Program-made: the position numbers and the translations under genes
Shown here: one piece after another, positions 26,428 through 33,790 of the stretch
Layout of the letters: each line of letters opens with the position of its first letter
Numbering within the stretch: position 1 is the stretch's first letter
From: Gammaproteobacteria bacterium
Lineage (GTDB): Bacteria; Pseudomonadota; Gammaproteobacteria; HK1
Assembly (NCBI GenBank): GCA_022823045.1
Contig: JAJDXW010000271.1
Location: 1-33,790 of the forward strand
Direction of reading: 5' to 3'
Length of the DNA: 33,790 bases
The notes under the pieces: model-generated
What the model was told of the DNA's origin: nothing
Databases searched by the model: none
Seen by the model: the letters and a program-made list of their open reading frames with translations, nothing else

Positions 26428-26723
26428 TCGGACGCTCCGTTCCGGGAGCCGGAAAGAAACCGGGGGAACGCTCGTCAACGGGTCCGGCGTGAGAATTCCG
26501 CCGCTCTTCGGTTCTCTCGCAACGAAGGTCGACGAACCCGCACACCCCGACCTCGTGCGCAATCCGTTCGCGGAAGATAGTCATCGTTGATCGATGGACA
26601 GACTAAAACTGATATATCAACGGATTATGAACGTTTATTTGAAAACAATCTTGAAAGCGGAGACCTTGACCCCGGAGCAGTCAGGTAATCTATCGTCCAG
26701 GGAAGGTCCCGGTGCGACGGACG

Positions 26724-26753
26724 TGGACTCCCGCATGGATTTCCCGCTATGAT
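26724..26753 (+). promoter_or_regulatory. Candidate promoter for the predicted outer-membrane protein at 26815
   Basis: TGGACT (26724-26729), 18-nt spacer, TATGAT (26748-26753). Confidence 0.3.
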
Positions 26754-26814
26754 CCACGCTTCGGACCGGAACGGGTTCTTTCCCAGGATCGCTCAGGGAA
26801 CGCGTGGAATCGCC

Positions 26815-27471
26815 ATGAAGCGTCACAGCAGGATCCCCACTTTCCTGATCGTTGCGGCTCTCTGGTGCGGCGCGGCCCACGCGCAGAATGCCCCCGCCGA
26901 GGAGAGGGACGAGGTCGCGTTCCGGCCCTGGATCGGCACCCTCGGCGTTCACTTCCAGTCCGAGCACCTGTTCGAGGCGCCGGCCCGCGTCCCCTTCCCC
27001 GGTGCTCACGGCTCCGGCCGGGAGATTTCAAGCCAGGCCAACGCGGTGGGGCTGCCCGGACTCGGGCTCGGCGGCGTGTGGCAGCCGTTCCGGAACGGCT
27101 TCCAGCTCAACTTCGCGATGTATCTCGACCCGGTCGAGTCGGGCGAGCCCGAGGGCTTCCGGTCGCGGGCGCTTTCCGACCCCGGCTTCCCCTCCGATGA
27201 TCTCGTCTCGTTTCCCCTGGATTTCGAAGCCGTTTCGTACGTGGGTCTCGGCTGGAAGACGAACGGCCCGGGGCTGGGGGTGAACCTCGATGTCGGGGCT
27301 TTCCTGTCCGAGGGGTATTCCCTGCGCGGCGATGCCTGCCTCGGCTCCGACCCGACTCCGTCCGAATGCGGCGCCGCGTCGCTCGGGAGCAGGCGCGGCA
27401 AGCTGCCCGGATCGTTCCGCGGGTTCGAGTGGTATCCGGTCGTCTCGCTCGGGATCGAATATCGCTTCTGA
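26815..27471 (+). CDS. Predicted exported outer-membrane beta-barrel protein, unknown family
   Basis: MKRHSRIPTFLIVAALWCGAAHAQNAPAEE... signal peptide with AHA|Q cleavage-like site, alternating-hydrophobicity strands, ends ...WYPVVSLGIEYRF with a C-terminal Phe. Confidence 0.7.
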   Translation: MKRHSRIPTFLIVAALWCGAAHAQNAPAEERDEVAFRPWIGTLGVHFQSEHLFEAPARVPFPGAHGSGREISSQANAVGLPGLGLGGVWQPFRNGFQLNFAMYLDPVESGEPEGFRSRALSDPGFPSDDLVSFPLDFEAVSYVGLGWKTNGPGLGVNLDVGAFLSEGYSLRGDACLGSDPTPSECGAASLGSRRGKLPGSFRGFEWYPVVSLGIEYRF

Positions 27472-27598
27472 TCGCCCGGGTCCGGATGGAAGGCCCGGGC
27501 CACTCTCTTGAACCGGCGATGACGAGAGGTCCCGCTCGCGGGGCCGCCTCCCCGGCGAAGCCCCTGCCGCCCATCCGCCGGCCGCCCGGCCCCCATCG

Positions 27599-30500
27599 AT
27601 GACGGGGTACTACCTGCCGGGCTCCGCCGCGCTTCCCGGGTTCCGGTTGGGGAAGGTTCTCGCCCGGCTGCGGCGGGAGCTGCCCGCGCTCATCGACGGG
27701 GCGGCGTGGGCCGCGTACTTCGTCGATGCGGCGGCCCCGCTCGGCGAGGAAGAGCTCGCCGCCCTCGCCCGCCTGCTCGACGCCTCCCTCCCGGTCGGGA
27801 CCTCCGGGCGCGCCTCCGATGCCCCTTCCCCCGCGGCGGCGCACGGCGCGAAGGCCGGATCCGCGGCGCCCCGCACCGAGACCTCCGGGTCCCCGGATCT
27901 CCCCGGCCGCGCCAGGGTCCTGGTCACCCCTCGGGCGGGGACGATCTCGCCGTGGTCGAGCAAGGCGACCGACATCGTCCGCAACTGCGGCTTCGATCGG
28001 GTGCGCCGCGTGGAGCACGGGACCCTCTGGGTCCTTTCCGGGGTGAACACCCTCACCGAGGGGGCGCTCGGGACACTCCACGACCGCATGACCGAGCGCG
28101 TCTCGCCCCTCGGCGAGCTGCCGGTCCCGGACTCGCGGTCCGCGGCCTGCACCCGGGACCTCGCGGTGCCCCCGGATCTCTTCCGCGAAACCCCGCCGGA
28201 GCCGCTCGTCCGGATCTCCCTCCGCCACCAGCCGGAGCGCGCCCTTCGCGACGCGGACCGGCGGCTCGGACTCGCCCTCAACGAGGACGAGGTCCGGTGG
28301 CTCCGCGACCGGTTCGGCGCGCTCGGCCGGGATCCGACCGACGCCGAGCTCATGATGTTCGCGCAGGCGAACTCCGAGCACTGCCGGCACAAGATCTTCA
28401 ACGCTTCCTGGACGGTGGACGGCCGTCCCGCGGAGCGGTCGCTCTTCGACATGATCCGCTACACCCACGCGGCGAGCCCCGGACGGGTGCTCTCCGCCTA
28501 CCACGACAATTCCGCGGTCATCGAAGGCGGTCCCGTGGCCTGGTTCGGTCCGGACCCCGCGACCGGAGTCTATCGCCATGCCGCGGAGCGGTCCGGGCTT
28601 CTCATGAAGGTGGAGACCCACAACCATCCCACCGCGGTCTCCCCCTTCCCGGGCGCCGCGACCGGCTCCGGCGGCGAGATCCGGGACGAGGCGGCCACCG
28701 GACGCGGCGCGGAGAGCCGGGCCGGACTCGTCGGGTTCAGCGTGTCCTCCCTTCGCATTCCGGGCTTCGAGCAGCCGTGGGAGGCGGACGGTCCCGGCAC
28801 CCCCCCCCACATCGCGAGCGCTCTCGACATCATGCTCGATGCCCCCATCGGCGCCGCCCGGTTCAACAACGAGTTCGGACGGCCCGCGCTCTGCGGCTAC
28901 TTCCGCACCTTCGAACAGGCGAAGGAAGGCGAAGGGGGGACGTGGCACGGCTACCACAAGCCGATCATGATCGCGGGGGGGATGGGCCGGATCCGCGCCC
29001 GGCACGTCGCGAAGGCGGTCCTGCGGCCGGGAACGCTCATCGCGGTGCTGGGCGGCCCGGCCATGCTGATCGGGCTCGGCGGAGGGGCCGCCTCCTCCAG
29101 CGTCGTCTCCGGCCCCGGCGCGGACCGCCCCAGCGCCCCGCGGGAACGAGCCCCCGTGCGCGACGACAGACCCGAGCCCGACGACGTTCGCCGACCCCGG
29201 AGGCTCGACCTCGCCGATGACGGCGGCTCGGAAGTCTCGGACGATCTTCGCGGCCCGGAGCTCGACCGTGCCGAACGCGGCCTCTCGAGCGTTGCGAAGG
29301 ACCTTCACCGCCAGGAGCTCGACTATGCCCGGCACGGCCCTTCGAAGGTCGCGGACGAGCTTCACCGCCGGGAGCTCGACTTTGCGTCCGTTCAGCGAGA
29401 CAACGCGGAGATGCAGCGCCGCGCCCAGGAAGTCATCGACTCGTGCACCCGGCTCGGAGACTCGAACCCGATCCTCTCCATTCACGACGTCGGAGCGGGA
29501 GGGCTCGCCAACGCGGTCCCGGAGCTCGTCCACGCGGCGGGGCTCGGGGCGCGCGTGGACCTCGGGGCGATTCCGACCGCGGACCCCGGCCTGAGCCCGA
29601 TGAAGCTCTGGTGCAACGAGGCCCAGGAGCGCTACGTCCTCGCCCTCGATCCGGCCGAGCGGCCCCAGGTCGAATCGATCTGCCGGCGCGAGCGTTGTCC
29701 GATCTCCGTCATCGGCGAGGTCACCGAAGCGCCCCGCATCGAGGTGCGGGACTTCAGACGCGGCGAACCGGCCGTCGACGTTCCCCTCGACCTCGTCCTC
29801 GGGGACGCTCCCCGCCTCGCCCGCGAGGCGCGGCACGCCCCGGACGCGGCACGAGAGGCGGTCGCGCTGCCGGCCGGCATCGACGCCATTTCGATCCTCG
29901 GCCGGGTGCTGCGGCTGCCGTGCGTCGCCGACAAGACGTTCCTCGTCACCATCGGCGACCGCAGCGTCTCGGGCCTCGTCGTCCGGGACCAGATGGTCGG
30001 CCCCTGGCAGGTCCCGGTCGCCGACTGCGCGGTCACCGCCGCCGACCACCTCGGCTTCGCGGGAGAGGCGATGGCGATGGGCGAGCGTTCCCCTCTCGCG
30101 GTCCTCGATCCCGGCGCCTCGGCCCGCATGGCGATCGGGGAGGCGCTCACGAACCTCGCCGCGGCCGGGGTCGGGGCCCTGTCGGAAGTCGTGCTCTCCG
30201 CGAACTGGATGGCGGACGCGGGCCGGGACGACACCGCCCTCCTCGACGCGGTCCGGTCCGCGGCCCTCGAGCTCTGCCCGGAGCTCGGGATCCCCATACC
30301 GGTGGGCAAGGACAGCCTCTCCATGCGAACCGCATGGCGCGACGGCGGCCGCGAGCGCGCGGTGAGCGCGCCGGTGTCCCTCGTCGTGTCGGCATTCGCG
30401 CCGGTCGGCGACGTCCGGCGCGCGCTCGTTCCGATGCTCGTGAAGGAAGCCGAAAACCGCCTCGTGTTCGCCGACCTCGGACTCGGGCGCGACCGGCTCG

Positions 30501-31942
30501 GGGGCTCCGCCCTCGCCCAGGTCTTCGGGGTCCGTGGAGGCGATCCGCCGGACGTCGAAGCCCGGGTGCTGCGCGAATTCTTCGATGCGGTGCAGGCCCT
30601 CGTCGCGGAGGGGCTCGTGCTCGCCTACCACGATCGATCCGACGGCGGACTCGCCGCCACCCTCTGCGAGATGGCGTTCGCGGGACGGACCGGGCTTCGC
30701 ATCGATCTCACCCCGCTCGGCCCGGAGCCCCTGCCCGCCCTCCTTTCCGAAGAGCTCGGCGCGGCCCTGCAGGTGCGGGCCCGCGACGCCCCCCGGGTCC
30801 TCGAACGGCTGCGGGCCATCCCGCGCCTCGCGCCGCACGTCCATTCGATCGGTGAGGCGCACGAGGGCGACCGGATCCGTTTCGAGCACCGGGGCGCCAC
30901 CGTCCTCGACGCCGCCCGCGTCGATCTCCACCGGGCCTGGTCGGAGACGAGCTGGCGGATACAGGCCCTCCGCGACAAGCCGGAGTGTGCCCGCGAGGCC
31001 TTCGACGCCCTCCTCGACGAAGCCGACCCCGGCCTCGGGGCGAGCCTCGCGTTCCCGTACGGACGCATCGCCGCGGAGCCCGGGCGCGCGACGGGCGGGG
31101 CGGCGAACCCGGAACGTCCGGCGGCCGCCGCCGCGGGCGTCCCGTCGGACCTCTCGCCCAGCCTCTCGCACGGCCGCCCGCGCGTCGCGATCCTCCGCGA
31201 GCAGGGGGTGAACGGACACCGCGAGCTCGCCGCCGCCTTCGATCGGGCGGGATTCGAAGCGGTCGACGTCCACATGACCGACCTGCTCGAGGGCCGGCAG
31301 ACCCTCGATCGCTTCACCGGGCTTGCCGCGGGAGGAGGCTTCTCCTACGGCGACGTGCTCGGCGCCGGCGGCGGCTGGGCGGCGGGGGTGCTCCATCGCG
31401 AGGGGCTGCGCGAGGCGTTCCGCGCGTTCTTCGCGCGCCCGGACACGTTCACCCTCGGGATCTGCAACGGCTGCCAGATGCTGGCCCGGCTTGGCTCTCT
31501 CGTCCCGGGGGCGGACGCCTGGCCGCGCTTCCTCCCCAACCGCTCGGGGCAGTTCGAGGCGCGCCTGGTGATGTGCGAGATCCTCGACTCGCCCTCGCTC
31601 TTCTTCCGGGGGATGGCGGGCTCGAAGCTGCCGGTGGTGGTGGCCCACGGAGAAGGGCGGGTCGAGACCGGCCCGGCGGTCCCGGCGCCCTGCCTTCGGT
31701 TCGTCGACAACCGCCACCGGCCGGCGGAACGCTACCCCGCCAACCCGAACGGCTCTCCGGGCGGCCTCACCGGGTTCACCACCGGGGACGGCCGCGCGAC
31801 GATCCTGATGCCGCATCCGGAACGCACGTTCCGCACGGTGCAGCTCTCCTGGCATCCCCCGGGGTGGGGAGAGGAGAGTCCCTGGATGGAAATGTTCCGT
31901 AATGCCCGAAGATGGTGCGAGGAGACGGCGAGCGGCCTATGA
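27599..31942 (+). CDS. purL: Phosphoribosylformylglycinamidine synthase (large single-chain PurL)
   Basis: Motifs: [105 protein letters not shown] (glutaminase). 1447 aa. Confidence 0.96.
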   Translation: MTGYYLPGSAALPGFRLGKVLARLRRELPALIDGAAWAAYFVDAAAPLGEEELAALARLLDASLPVGTSGRASDAPSPAAAHGAKAGSAAPRTETSGSPDLPGRARVLVTPRAGTISPWSSKATDIVRNCGFDRVRRVEHGTLWVLSGVNTLTEGALGTLHDRMTERVSPLGELPVPDSRSAACTRDLAVPPDLFRETPPEPLVRISLRHQPERALRDADRRLGLALNEDEVRWLRDRFGALGRDPTDAELMMFAQANSEHCRHKIFNASWTVDGRPAERSLFDMIRYTHAASPGRVLSAYHDNSAVIEGGPVAWFGPDPATGVYRHAAERSGLLMKVETHNHPTAVSPFPGAATGSGGEIRDEAATGRGAESRAGLVGFSVSSLRIPGFEQPWEADGPGTPPHIASALDIMLDAPIGAARFNNEFGRPALCGYFRTFEQAKEGEGGTWHGYHKPIMIAGGMGRIRARHVAKAVLRPGTLIAVLGGPAMLIGLGGGAASSSVVSGPGADRPSAPRERAPVRDDRPEPDDVRRPRRLDLADDGGSEVSDDLRGPELDRAERGLSSVAKDLHRQELDYARHGPSKVADELHRRELDFASVQRDNAEMQRRAQEVIDSCTRLGDSNPILSIHDVGAGGLANAVPELVHAAGLGARVDLGAIPTADPGLSPMKLWCNEAQERYVLALDPAERPQVESICRRERCPISVIGEVTEAPRIEVRDFRRGEPAVDVPLDLVLGDAPRLAREARHAPDAAREAVALPAGIDAISILGRVLRLPCVADKTFLVTIGDRSVSGLVVRDQMVGPWQVPVADCAVTAADHLGFAGEAMAMGERSPLAVLDPGASARMAIGEALTNLAAAGVGALSEVVLSANWMADAGRDDTALLDAVRSAALELCPELGIPIPVGKDSLSMRTAWRDGGRERAVSAPVSLVVSAFAPVGDVRRALVPMLVKEAENRLVFADLGLGRDRLGGSALAQVFGVRGGDPPDVEARVLREFFDAVQALVAEGLVLAYHDRSDGGLAATLCEMAFAGRTGLRIDLTPLGPEPLPALLSEELGAALQVRARDAPRVLERLRAIPRLAPHVHSIGEAHEGDRIRFEHRGATVLDAARVDLHRAWSETSWRIQALRDKPECAREAFDALLDEADPGLGASLAFPYGRIAAEPGRATGGAANPERPAAAAAGVPSDLSPSLSHGRPRVAILREQGVNGHRELAAAFDRAGFEAVDVHMTDLLEGRQTLDRFTGLAAGGGFSYGDVLGAGGGWAAGVLHREGLREAFRAFFARPDTFTLGICNGCQMLARLGSLVPGADAWPRFLPNRSGQFEARLVMCEILDSPSLFFRGMAGSKLPVVVAHGEGRVETGPAVPAPCLRFVDNRHRPAERYPANPNGSPGGLTGFTTGDGRATILMPHPERTFRTVQLSWHPPGWGEESPWMEMFRNARRWCEETASGL
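29172..29399 (+). repeat. 57-bp tandem repeat array (about 4 units) inside purL
   Basis: The segment (a/g)(a/g)gCTCGAC recurs at 29201, 29258, 29315 and 29372, exactly 57 bp apart. Protein units: ..[18 protein letters not shown] / [19 protein letters not shown] / [19 protein letters not shown] / [19 protein letters not shown]. Confidence 0.88.
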
Positions 31943-31966
31943 TCCCGGTACGACCTCGACTCCCTC

Positions 31967-31990
31967 GCCGCATCCGCCCGAGGATGCGGC
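31967..31990 (+). terminator. 9-bp perfect stem-loop between purL and msrP (possible terminator or attenuator, no U-tract)
   Basis: GCCGCATCC-GCCCGA-GGATGCGGC, 25 bp downstream of the purL stop. Confidence 0.4.
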
Positions 31991-32053
31991 CGCGGACTTC
32001 ACCGGCGGCGCCGTCCGTCTCGCGGCCCGTACGCTGAAAGGAGGATGAGACCC

Positions 32054-33022
32054 ATGCCGATCAGGACGTCACGCCACGGACCGGGGCGCATCCGCCCCTC
32101 CGAGATCACTCCGAAGGACGTCTGGCTCGACCGCCGCACGCTGCTCCGGAACGCCGGGTTCGGGCTCGCCGCGCTGGCCGCCCCGGCCGCCTTCTGGCCG
32201 CGGCTCGCCCACGCCCGGCGCAAATTCGACGACCTTGTCAAGTCGAAGTGGACGGTCGACGAGGAGCCGACCTCTCTCGACGACATCACCTCCTACAACA
32301 ACTTCTACGAGTTCGGGACCGGAAAGGGCGATCCGGCCCGCTACTCGGGAGACTTCAAGCCGCTCCCGTGGTCGATCCGCGTCGGGGGAGAGTGCGAGAA
32401 GCCGGGGGTCATCGACTACGAGGACCTCATCGGCTCCTTTGGCGTCGAGGAGCGGGTCTACCGTTTCCGCTGCGTGGAGGCATGGTCGATGATCGTTCCC
32501 TGGGCGGGGATCCAGCTCGACCGGGTGCTCGCGCGCTTCCAGCCGACCTCGAAGGCGAAGTACGTCGCGTTCGAGACCGTGTACCGGCCGGAGGAGATGC
32601 GGGGGCAGCAACGCGGCTTCCTCGACTGGCCCTACGTCGAGGGGCTTCGCATCGACGAGGCGATGCACCCCCTCACCCTGCTTGCCGTCGGCATTTACGG
32701 CGAGGAGCTTCCGAACCAGAACGGCGCTCCGGTGCGCCTCGTGGTGCCGTGGAAGTACGGGTACAAGAGCATCAAGTCCATCGTCTCGATCACCTTCACC
32801 GAGACGGAGCCGCCGACCACCTGGAACATCCAGGCCCCCCACGAGTACGGCTTCTACTCCAACGTGAACCCGGAGCGGTCCCACCCCCGCTGGAGCCAGG
32901 CGCGGGAGCGCCGGCTCGGAGGTGGGTTGTTCGCGAAGAAGATAGCGACCCTCAAGTTCAACGGCTACGAGGAAGAGGTCGGGCCGCTCTACGCCGGCAT
33001 GGATCTCATCCGGCACCACTGA
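32054..33022 (+). CDS. msrP: Protein-methionine-sulfoxide reductase catalytic subunit MsrP (YedY)
   Basis: [22 protein letters not shown] Tat-like signal; [37 protein letters not shown] (molybdopterin Cys), [20 protein letters not shown] lies at good spacing from the ATG at 32054 and abuts the track ATG at 32045. Confidence 0.95.
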   Translation: MPIRTSRHGPGRIRPSEITPKDVWLDRRTLLRNAGFGLAALAAPAAFWPRLAHARRKFDDLVKSKWTVDEEPTSLDDITSYNNFYEFGTGKGDPARYSGDFKPLPWSIRVGGECEKPGVIDYEDLIGSFGVEERVYRFRCVEAWSMIVPWAGIQLDRVLARFQPTSKAKYVAFETVYRPEEMRGQQRGFLDWPYVEGLRIDEAMHPLTLLAVGIYGEELPNQNGAPVRLVVPWKYGYKSIKSIVSITFTETEPPTTWNIQAPHEYGFYSNVNPERSHPRWSQARERRLGGGLFAKKIATLKFNGYEEEVGPLYAGMDLIRHH

Positions 33023-33032
33023 GGCCGGAGCC

Positions 33033-33683
33033 TTGGCGCGCGCCGCCGCCCTCCTGCGCCCGGGATTCGGGTGGCTGAAGGCGGCGGTATTCCTCGCCGC
33101 GCTGGTCCCTCTCGCGGCCATCGCGGTCCGTGCCTCGTCCGGTGACCTCGGTGCGAACCCGGTCGAGACCATCCTCCATCACTTCGGGGAGTGGGCGCTG
33201 CGGCTGATGCTGGTGACCCTCGCGGTGACCCCGCTGCGCCGGCTCACCGGGTGGAACCAGGCGGTGCGCCTGCGCCGGATGCTGGGACTCTTCGCCTTCT
33301 TCTACGCGGTGCTCCACCTCGCGACCTACGTGGTCCTGGATCGGTCGCTCCTCCTCTCGGAAGTCCTCGAGGACCTGACCGACCGGCCCTACATCATGGT
33401 GGGCTTCGCCGCATTCGTGCTGCTCGTGCCCCTCGCCGCGACCTCGACCAACGCCATGGTCCGGCGGCTCGGGGGGCGGCGCTGGCGACAGCTTCACCGG
33501 ATCGTCTACCTCGCCGCCGCCGGCGGGGTGATCCACTTCTGGTGGCTGGTGAAGGCGGACGTCCGCGAGCCTCTCATCTACGCGGCGGTGCTCGCCCTCC
33601 TCCTCGTCCTCCGCCTCCCGCCGGTGGTGCCCTTCCTGCGCTCCGTGCCCGCCCGTCTCCGCCGCCCCCCCACGCCCGGCTAG
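33033..33683 (+). CDS. msrQ: MsrQ (YedZ) heme-binding membrane subunit
   Basis: TTG start; NPVETILHHFGEWALRLMLVTLAVTPLRRLTGWNQAVRLRRMLGLFAFFYAVLHLATYVVLD...RRLGGRRWRQLHRIVYLAAAGGVIHFWWLVKADV. Confidence 0.94.
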   Translation: MARAAALLRPGFGWLKAAVFLAALVPLAAIAVRASSGDLGANPVETILHHFGEWALRLMLVTLAVTPLRRLTGWNQAVRLRRMLGLFAFFYAVLHLATYVVLDRSLLLSEVLEDLTDRPYIMVGFAAFVLLVPLAATSTNAMVRRLGGRRWRQLHRIVYLAAAGGVIHFWWLVKADVREPLIYAAVLALLLVLRLPPVVPFLRSVPARLRRPPTPG

Positions 33684-33790
33684 TGTCACGTCACACATGA
33701 TATGTCGCACTAAAGGTGATAGATTGCCGGTCCTCGGTACAGAAGGGTCCGGGCATGAAACGCTACGTGGTGACATTGGACGAAGCGGAA
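33681..33790 (+). mobile_element. Probable IS630-family insertion sequence, left end and start of transposase (truncated by window edge)
   Basis: TAGTGTCACGTCACACATGATATGTCGCACTA, followed at 33755 by ATG encoding MKRYVVTLDEAE, which resembles IS630-type transposase N-termini. Composition changes abruptly at the msrQ stop. Confidence 0.55.
33755..33790 (+). CDS. Putative IS630-family transposase N-terminus (partial)
   Basis: MKRYVVTLDEAE running off the window; only 12 codons visible, so the family call rests on recall of similar N-termini. Confidence 0.5.
   Translation, partial: MKRYVVTLDEAE

Noticed and set aside
26585-26760. Possible tRNA or attachment site in the AT-rich intergenic segment
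   Set aside because: I could not fold a cloverleaf and see no T-loop consensus or CCA end.
27107-31855. 1582-aa minus-strand ORF antisense to purL
   Set aside because: Arg/Gly/Pro/Glu/Val-rich low-complexity translation with no motifs, fully covered by confidently identified PurL. It is a GC-rich antisense artefact.

Overview
High-GC proteobacterial chromosomal window, mostly ordinary metabolic genes, with mobile-element sequence at both edges. Left edge: 5' part of a serine resolvase (minus strand) followed by an intergenic region rich in repeats. A long minus-strand run (about 628-19512) encodes, in transcription order: HyuB and HyuA (hydantoinase/5-oxoprolinase), an FmdA-type acetamidase/formamidase, a DUF1302 outer-membrane protein broken by one in-frame TAG, a DUF1329 protein, a YCF48/BNR-like protein, an RND/MMPL-type transporter, a single-chain pyruvate carboxylase, a HutI-like amidohydrolase, and an M20 peptidase/deacylase. 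On the plus strand follow a dienelactone hydrolase and a compositionally distinct orphan ORF. Next come a minus-strand imuA-imuB-dnaE2 mutasome cassette, then plus-strand genes for a small predicted beta-barrel protein, PurL, MsrP and MsrQ. The right edge is the start of a probable IS630-family element. The strongest anomalies are: (i) a tandem array of about four 57-bp (19-aa) units inserted in frame in the PurL synthetase domain; (ii) the single TAG interrupting DUF1302 inside an otherwise intact module; (iii) a possible cyclic-ureide/lactam catabolic cluster (HyuAB, FmdA, divergent HutI, M20) around a DUF1302/DUF1329/YCF48/RND envelope module; (iv) a 35-bp imperfect inverted repeat just upstream of the resolvase start, resembling a recombinase site; (v) an IS630-like end whose TA coincides with the msrQ stop codon. 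I see no CRISPR array, rRNA or confident tRNA. All calls come from reading the sequence; no database searches were run.
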